DNA of 64,000 nucleotides from Odiellus spinosus (taxonomy: Eukaryota > Arthropoda > Arachnida > Opiliones > Phalangiidae), in assembly GCA_963920705.1 (NCBI GenBank), contig OY987226.1, positions 29,658,694-29,722,693 on the forward strand, written 5' to 3'. Positions within the stretch are counted from its first letter, which is position 1, and every line of letters begins with the position of its first letter. The translations under genes were made by a program, and so were the position numbers. The notes beneath the pieces are model-generated. The model ran no database searches and was not told where the DNA came from. It worked only from the letters and a program-made list of their open reading frames with translations. Positions 31,699 through 42,149 of the stretch are shown here, piece by piece.

Positions 31699-32152
31699 GC
31701 GGCGGACGGCGAACTTAGAAAAGTGCAGCTATAGCCAGTATTACTTGGCTCAGGCGTAGGGCCAAGCGGGTGTAGGGCCCGTGTATATTGGGCGAGCTTA
31801 CCAGCGGGGACACGGAATTGGTAATATTTTAGCCCGCTTTGGCCGCTATATCGCCCCTATTCTTTATAACGTCGCAAAATTTGTCGGTAAAAAACTATTG
31901 GGGACTGGCAAGCTCGTTTTTAATGACGTCATGAGTGGCCAAAACCTGCAAGAGGCCGTCAAGCGGCGTGGTGCCGAAACATTAGACGAAGTCCGAAAAC
32001 AGTATGGCTCCGGAAAACCGCGGAAAAAAGAAAAACTGTTAAAAAAGTCTCAAAAAAGCGGAAAAAAATCTATAAAGAGCGCCGGCAAACAACGATCTAG
32101 ATCTGTTAAGCGTCAGCTCGCATTCCGTATTTTAAAGATAAAAAATGTATGA
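31699..32152 (+). pseudogene. Polinton pX-like basic virion protein fossil
   Basis: It carries the family's opening (tyrosine-rich start, then VYIGRAYQRGHGIGNILARF), a hydrophobic/amphipathic middle (RYIAPILYNVAKFVGKKLL), the conserved NDVMSGQNLQEAVKRR block, and a Lys/Arg-rich tail of the kind thought to bind DNA. Similar to the small basic proteins next to the capsid gene in Polintons and adintoviruses. Fossil. Confidence 0.65.
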
Positions 32153-33403
32153 AATCGTCAATTCAGCGTTAGACCTGTTCACGGTTCCACCAATTCAAAC
32201 TTCGATTGAGCGGATTAAAACTGTAACGTATCAGCCTCAAAGGTGATCAACCCATAGAATTTGAAATTTCAACTAACAACGATGAGTACATCGATACGTC
32301 ACTTATTATGCTATATACCCGAAATAAAATTACAGCCAATGACGGGTCTGACTTAATTGATAGTGATAACGTTGGACCTATTAATAATTTTCTGCATTCG
32401 CAATTTGAACGCATTGACATTTTCGTAGGTGATGGTCTAGTAACGCCCTCTGCCAACCACTACGGATACAACTCGCTACTTTCAGCGTTAACGACATACG
32501 CGTGGACGCTAGTTATTCGCACTTACAAGCCGCCATATATTTTAAAGATACTGCCGGTCACATGGATTCCGCGGCGATAACAAAGGTCGTGTACAACGAC
32601 GTAAAGCTAGCGCGAAATCCAAAGAATTTGAAATGTACGGGGCACTCTACTTAGACTTTTTCAAAATCTCCAAGTATCTTCTCAACGGGGTTCCCCTTAA
32701 ACTGAAATTGCATAAAAGCAAACCTAGTTTTTGTTTGTTAGGGAAAAAGCCCGGCGGGAACGGCGGTTATAAATCACACATTCTAGGAGCCGTTCTTTAT
32801 GTTCCTAAAGTCCAGGTGCCTCAAAAATTTTATTAGCGCACGAACGAGCTTTAACAGCGAAGCCCGCCCAATACCCTTACACCCGGACGGAAACAAAGAT
32901 ATTTACAATTTCGCCCCATCTCCTGACCACGTCTACAGAAAATCTTTATCTCGGCGTCCTGCCCGAGCGTGTTATCGTCGCTTTGGTTAATCATAAATCA
33001 CAAACGGGTGATCTGGAGACCAACCCTTTCAATTTTGCGAATTTTGGATTAAACTATATTTCATTATTTGTAAGACCCGCCAGGCCTTTAAAACCCAATT
33101 TCGCCAAAAATCTTTTCGCGATATCTAACGTTGTTCTCAGGCGCTGACACCCATTATAGCGACAGGGGGTTAAATATCTCCCTCGAAGATTACGGATTAG
33201 GCTATAATATCTATTCTTTTGACCTTTCTATTGACCAGAGCGCGAGTGAGTCGAGCCATTGGAGCGCGACGCAGCATGGGCAACTCCGACTGGAGTTGGG
33301 TTTTGATCAAGCGACAGCAGACACCGTAAGCTGCGTCGTCTTTTCGGAATTTCAGGCTTTGCTACAAATTGATAAGAACAGATCCGTCACCATCACAGTA
33401 TAA
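32144..33403 (+). pseudogene. Polinton major capsid protein fossil
   Basis: The N-terminus has the hallmark ALDLFTVPPIQTSIE, followed by IEFEISTNNDEYIDTSLIML and KITANDGSDLIDSDNV. This is the pattern of the Polinton double-jelly-roll capsid protein (the F54H12.2-like family of invertebrate annotations). The C-terminus has ISLEDYGLGYNIYSFDL, GQLRLELGFDQATADTV and FSEFQALLQIDKNRSVTI, also typical. Broken fossil of roughly normal overall length. Confidence 0.75.
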
Positions 33404-33405
33404 CC

Positions 33406-33815
33406 ATGAACGGCCCCCAGATAAGACATTGTTTAAGAAGCGTCCCTAGTTTTAAGGGAGTTTATTCAAGTGACGCACTACCTGCTCGGATTGATAGTTA
33501 TCCGGCTTCGTATATCGTGAATTTCGATAATAGCGCCAGACACATTGGGTGGCCATTTATTTTGACAAGCCAGGCCACGCTGATTATTTTGACTCACTAG
33601 CGTTTGGGCCGAATTTTATACCCCCATTGCGCGGTTTATCACTCGAGACTCTATATCACGGACATAAAACAAACGTAGATTCCTAGCACTAACAAGTTTA
33701 GTTTGTGGGAAATACTGCGTCCTATATCTACTACACCGATCAATGAAAAAGGATACGCCGAACACAATGATAAACTTATTTCAACCCTCTTCAAAAGACG
33801 GAGGTTCTAGCCTCA
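33406..33815 (+). pseudogene. Polinton adenain-like protease fossil
   Basis: It starts directly after the capsid gene with MNGPQIRHCLRSVPSFKGVY, SSDALPARIDSYPASYIVNF and a degraded region around the histidine block of C48/adenain-type cysteine proteases. The position after the capsid gene and the opening pattern support the call. Broken fossil. Confidence 0.6.
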
Positions 33816-33939
33816 TGAATGATAGGACTCCCCATATCGTGGGAATTCTCTATCGCTGCCCCGTAACGAATGGAGGGCTTTTTTTAAAGGGTTTTCCGAT
33901 CTAAAAATCACAAGTTTCTCTAGTTTTCTCAAATCACCA

Positions 33940-34320
33940 CAGAAAAAAATGTTTGCCGCCATCATCGAAATGGAAATGCTATCCGGTCGGAACAGGGTCC
34001 GTTGCTTCGGACACGGGCCAGATCAGGTGTTGAAGGAGCTGGCCGTCGCCACCGTCGCCCGGGTGCCGGTGCTAAACTCCTGAACCTTCCAGTCACCCTA
34101 CGAGGCCAAGTACCGCCCGCCCGCCACCGCCAGGACCAACAGGCACGTCATCGCCAACATCCACGGGTGAGGTGCCCTGTGACCGGCTCGAGGCGCTTTT
34201 GGAGCGTGCCACCCGCACCTCCCAATCCCTCTGGACCACCGGGCCCGAAAAGGCTAGGCTACTGGAGGACTACCTCAAGAGGCCCGTGGGGGACCTAAAC
34301 GACGTGCTTTGCCCACGTCC
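33940..34320 (+). other. Second GC-rich coding-like patch
   Basis: Starting near ATG 33,949 are coding-like pieces in more than one frame (MFAAIIEMEMLSGRNRVR; RLEALLERATRTSQSLW; KARLLEDYLKRPVGDLNDVL). It is much richer in G+C than its flanks, like 27.2-27.8 kb. No family is recognised. It ends abruptly at a tandem repeat. Confidence 0.35.
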
Positions 34321-34324
34321 CACC

Positions 34325-34520
34325 GTCGCGATTCTTTTTAGTTTAATCGCGATTTTTTTTAGTTTTATCGCAATTCTTTTTAGTTTAATCGCGATTCTTT
34401 TTAGTTTAATCGCGATTCTTTTTAGTTTAATCGAGATTCTTTTTAGTTTAATCGCAATTTTTTTAATTTAATCACGATTCTTTTTATTTTAATCACGATT
34501 CTTTTTTCTTTTTAGTTTAA
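34325..34520. repeat. 21-bp tandem repeat
   Basis: GATTCTTTTTAGTTTAATCGC repeats about nine times with minor variation. Confidence 0.9.
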
Positions 34521-34612
34521 TCATTAATAATCTCTCAGTTATTTACTAATATTTGTTATTAACAACTGGCAATGGAGATGAAATTGATTAAAACTCCTTC
34601 TAACCCACATAC

Positions 34613-34660
34613 TATGGACAGTCCTCCTAAATCTGAACATTTAATTTAAAAATGTATAAT
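34613..34660. repeat. Right partner of the window-start inverted repeat
   Basis: TATGGACAGTCCTCCTAAAT and CTGAACATTTAATTTAAAA are the reverse complement of the first 60 bases of the window, with small differences. The similarity continues outward, to at least 34,652. The inner boundary is near 34,613. The outer end of the repeat cannot be placed because the partner lies outside the window. Confidence 0.55.
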
Positions 34661-34842
34661 TTAAATTTGATGGAAGAGCTCATTTTGTAGATTATGAAAT
34701 GGGCTATTCGCGGAACGCAACTTCGACTCTCTAGGAAAAGACCCGGAGAAGACACAACCCTAATTAGCCAACTGCGATAATTTGCCTAATTAATTAGACC
34801 GTTTCTAAGGGAACACCTATGGGTTTTATTAAATGAATGTTA
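34660..34842. other. No gene seen
   Basis: Short interval that may be outer terminal-repeat sequence of the large element. It adjoins the hAT dimerisation exon. Confidence 0.3.
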
Positions 34843-35325
34843 CTAGGCTGGAGAGTTTAGTCCCAAATTGATGTATTCCCTATACATTAAAATATTTGCC
34901 ACATGGGGAATAGTAATACGGCTTCTTCTTGCACGCATTAAAAATCCCGATATCGAGAACATTTGTTCTACGTCCGCTGATGATGGGGGTACTGCTAAGA
35001 ACCTTCTGGCTAGAATAGCGAGAACGGGGAAAGCCTCTTGATTCGTTCGCCAATAATCCAGCAGAACGCCACCCTGCTGACATCTTGGTTCCGTTAAATA
35101 TTTCTCAACCTCACTCATAGGAGTTAATTGTTGATGAATATCTGTTTTTAATTTCAATCTAGCAAATGGAGAGTAAAAGTTGGGCGATTCAGTCGCCGCT
35201 GCACTTTTGGAAGTGTTCGGGCGCGATTTAGCTTCACTTAATAAGTTCGCAACAGAATTTGTGCGCTCGTCTTGTTGGGGCACCTGAATTCGGGGAATTC
35301 CGCAGCCCACTCGGGATCAACATAC
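34843..35325 (-). pseudogene. hAT 2 transposase, dimerisation-domain exon
   Basis: It opens after an acceptor (TTTTTTTAAG) and reads VPQQDERTNSVANLLSEAKS, then SEVEKYLTEPRCQQGGVLLD, YWRTNQEAFPVLAILARRFL, PPSSADVEQMFSISGFLMRA and ITIPHVANILMYREYI. This is the classic hAT C-terminal dimerisation domain, in a single long frame. Confidence 0.8.
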
Positions 35326-35329
35326 GAGC

Positions 35330-35540
35330 CTTAAAAAAATATATATATATTATTAATTTGATGCATCATCTTCCATGGAGGGATAAAATTAACATTGAGC
35401 GCGTGCATCTGGCGAGTGTTAAATTGATTCGAGAGCGAGAGTTTGGCAGAAATGAATTCGATTAACACGCGCTCATTGTTATTTTTATCCTTCCGTAGAA
35501 GCTATTGAGTTTTGATCTGAAACACCCTGTATATCCTTAG
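35330..35540. repeat. Inverted repeat and a mariner-type end
   Basis: GGATAAAATTAACATTGAGC (about 35,380) pairs with GCTCATTGTTATTTTTATCC (about 35,470-35,492) to form a foldback. Just beyond lies ACACCCTGTATA (35,521-35,532), the end sequence of many insect mariner-derived MITEs. No partner end was found. Confidence 0.55.
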
Positions 35541-35559
35541 TCATAAACCCTACTATTTT

Positions 35560-36440
35560 CATTTGTATATTCTAAATAACGCTTCGATAATCGATTAAAA
35601 ATAACATGTTACTCATCTACATTTTCCCTTTAACAATATTAAATTGATAAGTCGATGCGTTTCATTATCTCTTTTAATAAACCTATTTTATACTGCTCTT
35701 TCCGTATTAAAACCAAAGGCAGTTTGGGTTAACTTGCACTTTTATGATTTTAATCCTAATCTCTATCCACCTTTCATGCTGGTTAAAAGTCAAGCGCCGC
35801 AGGGAAACATTTATATCCCTTTATGGCTCGTGTATTTTGAGCAGTGGAAAAATCAGCTAAAATTTTGTAGTAAGAAATGCCCATTTTCCCTTGAATTAAC
35901 GATAAACATTGTGATTTTTATATTACTTGTATGTTATAACGGTTGCAATCGATTAAAAATAACATGTTACTCGTCTTCATTATGCCTTTAACAACATAAA
36001 ACTGATATTTCATTATCTCTTTAAATCAACGAATATTATGCTACTATTTTTCTTATTAAAAATAATTGAGTAACATCGATTCTGCTACTTAAAATAAACA
36101 AGTTGGGAAACCAAAATCTAACCTCCCCGACCCTGACGTTAAGGTAAGCTAATCTAACCTAACCCTACCTAATATAAAAGATGAAAAGAAATGTAGTATT
36201 GGAAGAGTAGAAAAAACAGTGTGCATTTCAATCACACTTCTCTACTTCCCATCTAGGTTACGGAGTATAAGTATTTTCCCTTAACCTCAGGATTCAGAGA
36301 ATGCAAAAGAGTGTCCTGCGTTACCCATAATTATAGGCGTCAGGTCGTAGAATTTTTAATATACACACCAAATGAAATGTCCTGCGTTACCCATAATTAT
36401 ATGCGGCAGGGTGTAGATTTCTTAATAGACACACCAAATG
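35560..36440. repeat. Direct repeats in inserted DNA
   Basis: A segment of about 130 bp with AATCGATTAAAAATAACATG and TTTCATTATCTCTTT occurs at about 35,587-35,710 and again at 35,945-36,060. A second pair of about 77-bp units (GTCCTGCGTTACCCATAATT) lies at about 36,314-36,440. No gene in between. Confidence 0.75.
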
Positions 36441-36739
36441 AAGTGTTTATTTTCTAATATGTTAAATACCAGTTCTTGTAATATAAATTAACACTTGAGC
36501 ATAAGCTGTACTGTGTGATTATCTTGGATTTCATTATCTTTGATAATCCACTGATTTGATAAAGACGAAGATTTAGTCTGGGATGGCGAGGAAGACAAGG
36601 AATTAAACGACGAAGATATGGTAGCAAGTTCCTCTTGGACAAACCAAGAAATATTGTAGACTTAATGTTCCATTTACAACCCATTGTCGGTAGATGATTG
36701 GCAATTACTTCCGGTACAGTTTTCGTCAGAAAGTCTTGA

Positions 36740-37195
36740 TTTGACGTTCCAATAGAGGACCATTACTGAAATTTTCATCATACAAGTGATCCCAGTCTTT
36801 GGAAGAATCCAAGAACTGAGCTGGTCGAGAGGTTATTTTCCAAACCGGCAGCTTCCACTCCTATGATAAAAAAAATATCTTAAAAAGACAAACTAGACTA
36901 ATTTCCATATCGTTAGTACTTATATTAGAATAGCTCTTTTTATGTTCACAATTACGAGGCTGTATGAAGAACTGCCGAGCTTTTACTGACTGTATGTATC
37001 TCATATGTCGAGTCCGAAAACACTCACTGCTTGCACGTTTCAATTCTTCGTAGCCAGGCCGTGTCGCTGCTCTGCTGACTTCAAATGGTGATGACATTCT
37101 GCGCTGGTTGATTATCTCCCTTAAGTCATTATTGCTCTCTTTGGTCTCGTCTCGTCTCGTCTCGTCTCGTCTCGTCTCGTCTCGTCTCCTGGGCT
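36740..37195 (-). CDS. Small two-exon unknown gene
   Basis: Minus strand. Exon 1 runs through a (GACGA)n repeat, in frame as repeated ETRRD, then KESNNDLREIINQRRMSSPF, RPGYEELKRASSECFRTRHM and SVKARQFFIQPRNCEHKKSY. It ends at a candidate donor (TATAA|GTACTAA). Exon 2 follows ATCATAG at 36,860: EWKLPVWKITSRPAQFLDSS, KDWDHLYDENFSNGPLLERQ, IKTF, stop. A possible start is the Met at 37,097. Total is about 110-130 residues. No family is recognised. Coding character is good, so it may be a host or transposon gene fragment. Confidence 0.4.
37143..37189. repeat. (CTCGT)n pentanucleotide microsatellite
   Basis: About nine uninterrupted CTCGT units. On the minus strand they are in frame with the small gene downstream. 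Confidence 0.95.
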
Positions 37196-37199
37196 GCTT

Positions 37200-37780
37200 C
37201 TGATTATGTAAATAATCGGAAATGTTTCTCGATTTTATAGTGGAGAAAACAGAAGCTTATTTTTTTTCCAACATCGCATGTCCATTTTTTCTTCAAAATT
37301 GTTGTTTTTTAAACACGGGAAACCTACTGTACTTTTGTTCAAGGAGAGTTTTCACGACTATCATTTTTCTTAAGAGCCTTAACATTTTGTATCAATCCGC
37401 CTCAGCTTTAAATCTTATGTCGTTTCTATCTTGGATGCCCGTGTAAACGTACCTTTTTTTAGATTCTTCAATCCATCCCAAGTTTGCAGCAAGCCTTAGC
37501 CTATACTGCCCGTTATACCTTTTCTTTTTTGACTAAATGATATATGGAAAACAGCTTAGCGCGTGTTGCCAACTCAAGCTGGTATTAAACGGTCACATTT
37601 CATAAAATTTTTGGACAATTTCTTAAATATCTTCTAAACTATCTCGAATTTTTAATTGATTTTTCAGCTTCGTTATTAATTAGATTCAGTTTAACAATAT
37701 TATTATATTAAATTAAAATTTAAATGCATTATGCGTTTCAATTCACTAAAAGATATCGCGGCATAAGGCCAAAATAGTTA
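37200..37780. other. No gene seen
   Basis: AT-rich interval without convincing coding frames or terminal repeats. Confidence 0.5.
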
Positions 37781-38400
37781 GGGCATGGAAAAGGGGTATA
37801 TATAGCTTTCGCGAACCTTTATTCATCGAGCGAGTAACCGAGAAGAGTTGGGGAAAACCCCCCTTCTCAACGTCTAGACGTTTATCTTAACACTAGGCAT
37901 TCGGTAACTGCACCACAAAGACCCGTAGAGAGAGAGGAGTTGAGTGGAGTGAAAGATTGAAGTTGACCATATTAGTGAGGGACGCCTCGCTAGTATGGCC
38001 CGCTAAGATCGGAAACTGGAGGTTCGACCTTGGTGTAGGTATGGTCGGATGTGATTATAACATATAATCGCATTCAACTTTGCAGCATCGAGGTTCGACC
38101 TTAAAGTGGATGGTGGAAAGCAGTAATATGCAATTGGAGACGTCCTGTTGTATATCTTTGCACGACACCTGAAACTCAATGTGGCAGCTACGCTTAAAGG
38201 AGGTAATTCCCGTTAAACGGAATTGAACGATAAGCTGGCATTACGTCTCTAGACTTTTGGCTCCACGAGCTAGGTCACGTGATATCCGATTACACAGGAT
38301 ATCCGCTTACACAGGAAGTGACAGAAACACAGACACACCGACACGACCAGTGTAAAACCTCCCCCTGAACTAAAGTTCAGTCGGGGAGGTAAAAACTCCA
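37780..38400 (+). other. TATA-driven, hairpin-ended unit, possibly a solo LTR or similar
   Basis: GTATATATAG (37,796-37,805) is followed about 25-30 bp on by a plausible start region. The sequence is GC-richer than its flanks for about 550 bp and contains GAGGTTCGACCTT twice (38,021 and 38,089). It ends in a stem-loop (38,357-38,370 with 38,375-38,390; CCTCCCC/GGGGAGG). No long coding frame is present. Promoter plus hairpin fits an LTR or a structured non-coding element. Family unknown. Confidence 0.35.
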
Positions 38401-38443
38401 TGCTCCCTTTACGAGTGATTTGAAATTAAAGAGGAAATGTAAC

Positions 38444-39250
38444 TTAATGAGTGCCAAATTTTCCGCTTTTATACTTACTCTCAAAAAGCAAGGTTTTTTG
38501 TTGGGCATCCAGCATTGACGCCAAAACATAGGCGGGATCCTCCAACGTTAAGGAAAACCGCTTTTCAAGATTTTTAAGCACAGAATATCTTAATTCTGCA
38601 AATTGTTCATTTTCGACCAAATATACGTCTTGAAAGATTGTTAATAACGTTCCTATTACAAGAGACGAGAGCGGTCCGCTCTTTTGGAAAATATCTGTTC
38701 CAATTTTTAAGGGGGCCAGAATCTTTAGCACTTCCCTCGCAGCTTCCACGTCGTCTTCGTTGGGAAACGCAAACTCCAACTTTGGTCCTTTTGGGTCGCT
38801 TTTAGCTTTTCGAAATGCATAATTCATGCCCTGCAGCATGCCATCCTTTAAAATATTTGTTAGTTTATAATAGGCTTTTCTCTCAATAAGTAATGCAAAA
38901 CTCACCTCAACAAAGCGTTCTAGACCCATTACTATAACGCTCCACCGGATTCCTCCAATTTCTTTTAAATCGCGGCCGTTTGTTTTTGATTTCAATTCGT
39001 CGGTCCACTTTGTGGATTTTCGGAAAAACCGATCCATTTTTGAAGATTTTCTAGTAATTTCTTCGCCTCTTCACTGGCCTTTATTGATTCGTTCACCACA
39101 AGCTGCAATTGGTGTGCGATGCAGGCTTTTCGTTGCCAGGGCTCTTCTTCTAAGGCCTGATCAATTAGGTCTTCCTCTTGTGAGGACGGACCCAATATTG
39201 AAAGCATGGTATTCCAAGCTGCGACGGATAGAGAAATATTGCACATGTTT
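38444..39250 (-). pseudogene. hAT 2 transposase, catalytic-core exons
   Basis: From the N-terminus: QRKACIAHQLQLVVNESIKA (the block preceding the core helix), KWTDELKSKTNGRDLKEIGG, IRWSVIVMGLERFVEV (conserved RW motif), an in-frame intron-like stretch, then DGMLQGMNYAFRKAKSDPKG, EAAREVLKILAPLKIGTDIF and DPAYVLASMLDAQQKTLLF (core end). A frame change near 39,037 separates the first two blocks. Motif order matches the hAT at 23-25 kb, but the sequences are clearly different subfamilies. Confidence 0.75.
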
Positions 39251-40060
39251 AAATAAGCGGAATATAGGAAAAAAATTTAAAGTTAATTTACCTTTGTCAA
39301 GTGAAACGTCACTGTCGGAATCGTCAATTTCCGTATTTTCCGCCTCAGAATCGTTTTCCACGTTATTTTCTTCAAAAACGTTCTGCATCGCTTCCTTTAA
39401 AAGTTGTTCCGTTTATGAGTCAAGGTTTTTATGAATAGATTTTATAAGATATTCCGTTTATGCGTTATTCCAGTAAACTGATTTTCTGATTTATCTCCTT
39501 AAACACGACGCATAAATGTTGGAACAAAATAAATTTCTGGCAAATTATATACGGACGATAGCGCGAGTATAAACTACCAGCCTGTTTTACGTACCTGGGA
39601 CTCCTTAACGCCTACCAAAGACAATTCCTCTTTTATCTTTTGAAGAATCGCTTCACCCGAATGTTTCCCGGGAAAGAGTGCAAAACACAGCAAAACGATA
39701 TGGAAGACCCAGCTTTTGTCTATGAATTGGCACCTCACTCCCAGCACGGCTTCCCTTAAACGAGTGCTTCACAAATCAGAGTGAGGTGTAGAGTTTTTTT
39801 ATCTACATTGCTCAGGAGGAGCTTTGAAAATATGAAAATATTTCCAATATAAATTTAATTAAGAAATTCATTATCTAAAGAATATCAAACAAGCATTACC
39901 TTAATTTTGGGTTTGAGCTCCCTAATTACGGCGTCGAGATCGTTTACTACTGATTTATATTAGTCGTGAGTAGGGCCTTCTAGGGATGTGAAACTCCGAT
40001 TAAAGCCTATTTTACGCCTTATTATTCACTAATAATTTCGGCTAAGGACTTTTGTTAAAG
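39250..40060 (-). pseudogene. hAT 2 middle exons
   Basis: An acidic exon (MQNVFEENNVENDSEAENTE, IDDSDSDVSLDKG) at 39,388-39,290 and an upstream exon (REAVLGVRCQFIDKSWVFHI, VLLCFALFPGKHSGEAILQK) at 39,780-39,595. The second is the RNase H-fold start of hAT transposases, where a leading Asp would be expected nearby. The order is right for hAT, and exons are separated by short AT-rich introns. Confidence 0.55.
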
Positions 40061-40320
40061 GGAGAATGCAACCTAATAACAAGTTTTTATAGTTTCCTTA
40101 TCGTTTAATTAGGCCTAATCCATCGATATAAAACAAATATTAAACTATAAATAAATTTAAAACTTAGCGGGATTCATGGAGATCCTGAATTGCCTCCGTG
40201 TAAGGTCTAGCATGAATCCCGCTAAGCCGATTTTGATGGTAAGTTTTAAATTTATTTCTAGTTTAGGATTTGATTTGTAAATCACTTGCTATTAGGTTGC
40301 ATTCGGTCGCGGACTATCCT
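40060..40320. mobile_element. MITE of the GGGAGAATGCAACCTAATAA family, copy 1
   Basis: The left end GGGAGAATGCAACCTAATAA and right end CTATTAGGTTGCATTC are inverted. Inside, GTTTAATTAGGCCTAATCC, CTTAGCGGGATTCATGGAGA and the complement ATGAATCCCGCTAAG fold back. Related copies occur at 44.19-44.6 kb and, in reverse, at 52.07-52.43 kb. Confidence 0.7.
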
Positions 40321-40574
40321 AAAATAAGCTTAAACGTATAGCCGATTTCAGAGACAAAAATTAAATTTTTTTAATCAATTAGATGATAAGGAAAGGCTTC
40401 TTTGAGATTATTTAAAAAAAATACATCTAACGCCAAGAATCGAATGACGCATCTTGCTGGACTGGACCAAATGTCTAGGGTGCTGTGTAATTCATTTTGT
40501 GCCACTTTCGCAAGAGACGCCTGGAATCACAATTGTTTTGGTTATCATAAACTAAAACTCTCCAAAGGATTTTG

Positions 40575-40895
40575 TTAAAACAATGTTAAGAAAGTAAATT
40601 TTAAATTTCTTACCCTTATAAGCGGGCAGAGGCTTTGAGCTTTGGCGTCTAAACCCCTCACCAAGGTCCTGCGAGACATGGGTCTACACTTTTTATTTAA
40701 GGAATTACACAAATCCCTAAAAACTTCCTTCTCGACTGTAAGAAAAGGGGAATGGTCTTTTGCAACCATATTTATCACTGAATCTCGGAATTCAAGGTTT
40801 TCTACGGATTTTAAGGCACAAACCTTGACCTTCGCCGGGATCTCTAAATCAGCCCTCTCAGGGTTACGCTTTTGGCAATCTTTCAACTTATGCAT
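40575..40895 (-). pseudogene. hAT 2 N-terminal exon
   Basis: It reads MHKLKDCQKRNPERADLEIP, VKVCALKSVENLEFRDSVIN, MVAKDHSPFLTVEKEVFRDL, CNSLNKKCRPMSRRTLVRGL. The A-x-D-x-x-P-F-x-x-V-E and P-x-S-R-x-T patterns are the conserved hAT region just after the BED finger. The BED finger itself is not visible upstream. Confidence 0.7.
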
Positions 40896-40914
40896 AGTCT
40901 AAAGAAAGTTTTTC

Positions 40915-42130
40915 GTTGTCTTTATTTTTAGTTTCTTCATATAATTAAAATATGACATGTTTTAATAGTATAAAAAGCGAAAAATATAATCCATTGACCT
41001 TCAACAAACATTCTCAAATATCACATTAAAAAAAATCAATTTCTAGGTCTGTTTACTACCAAGTTTTACAAATTGTTTTTAGTTTCTTCATATAATTAAA
41101 ATATGACTTGTTTTAATAGTATAAAAAGCGAAAAATATAATATATAATATCGCTTTAAATAAACAAATTTTCTAGAAATTAAGGTCTGCCGGTATCGCTT
41201 TAAATAAAACCATTTTCTAGAAACTCGTAATTGTTAAATTTTCGATTTGTGAAACTGGAAAATAATTATGGATTGGTCGTATATCCCAAAGACATTAAAG
41301 ACAATTTATAGCTTGCACAAACTTAATGGTACACCTTTTGAATTTATTTTCGGAATCGCCGTGCCAAAAACCGATTTAGACAAGTGTTTGGTGTTTAAAA
41401 TAATTTATAAAGTTTGGTAAAATTTGAATTTTAGTAAATTTAAATTAGGAAGAAATCATATTATTTAAGCCCGTCGTTTGATGCTTCAGGTCTTGGGCCT
41501 CAAACGCCGGCCTATTCTTTTAATGTTACGACATTCGAAGCGCTGTTGAAGGCCGAAATAATATGATTGATCAGAATACTAAAATTTAAATTTTATCAAA
41601 CTTTTGAAATTAATTTAAACACCAAAAATGGGTCTAGTATAACAGTGTACATAATCTGTCTTTAATGTCTTCGGGATATACGACCAAAATCCATATCCAT
41701 ATTTATTTTCCAGTTTCACAAATCGAAAATTTAACAATTACGAGTTTCTAGAAAATTATTTTATTTAAAGCGATAATATTATATTTTATATTTTTCGCTT
41801 TTTATACTGTTAAACACGTCACATTTTAATTATTTGAAGAAACTAAAAACAATGCTCACAGACCTGGAATAATATGGTGACAGCCTCACTTTAAATTTGT
41901 AAAACTCGAACTTAGTAAAAATACATTTTTTCTATAACATGATTTAATTAAAAGCGATACTGGGAGAATGTCTGTCGATGGTCTATGGAATATATTTTTG
42001 GTTTATTTAAAAAATTCTCGAATACATTTTTTGGCATGGTGATTCCGAAAATAATTTCAAAAGGTGTAACATTTTTAGCTCCAAGTTTCCCTTTAAATGT
42101 AATCCCCTATAGGTTTATTTTCCGGCATTG
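40915..42130. mobile_element. Large foldback MITE, copy 1
   Basis: The arms pair about a centre near 41,495. TTCTTCATATAATTAAAATA (twice on the left, at 40,935 and 41,086) pairs with its near complement at about 41,825; ATTTTCGATTTGTGAAACTGG pairs with CCAGTTTCACAAATCGAAAAT; and AAATCATATTATTT pairs with AAATAATATGATT around CAAACGCCGGCCTATT. The same family is at 54.48-54.93 kb. No coding capacity. Confidence 0.75.
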
Positions 42131-42149
42131 GGATTGCTATTCTTAGGAG

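Larger units (their letters stand above)
31600..33900 (+). mobile_element. Polinton/Maverick (adintovirus-type) fossil, capsid block
   Basis: Three consecutive plus-strand genes in the order usual for Polintons: a pX-like basic protein, the double-jelly-roll major capsid protein, and the adenain-like protease. All are recognisable and all are broken, with several breaks across the block. No integrase, protein-primed DNA polymerase or packaging ATPase was seen in the window. It is probably part of the 34.6-kb span bounded by the repeats at 1-60 and 34,613-34,655. Divergence suggests an old copy. Confidence 0.75.
34843..40895 (-). mobile_element. hAT element 2, split by about 3 kb of insertions
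   Basis: Minus-strand hAT exons in correct order span the interval. The N-terminal domain is at 40,895-40,575. A middle exon is near 39,780-39,600 (GVRCQFIDKSWVFHIVLLCF, FPGKHSGEAI). An acidic exon is at 39,388-39,290, followed by the core at 39,246-38,444. The C-terminal dimerisation exon is at 35,320-34,843. Between 35,320 and 38,450 lie unrelated repeats and a small unknown gene. Terminal repeats were not found. Confidence 0.7.

Noticed and set aside
37143-37189. Short tandem repeats considered as a CRISPR array
   Set aside because: Uninterrupted 5-bp units with no spacers; none of the tandem arrays in the window has repeat-spacer structure.
37970-38110. Two GAGGTTCGACCTT motifs resembling a tRNA B box, hinting at a tRNA or SINE
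   Set aside because: No A box at the right distance and no cloverleaf could be drawn; only noted as part of the promoter-like unit.
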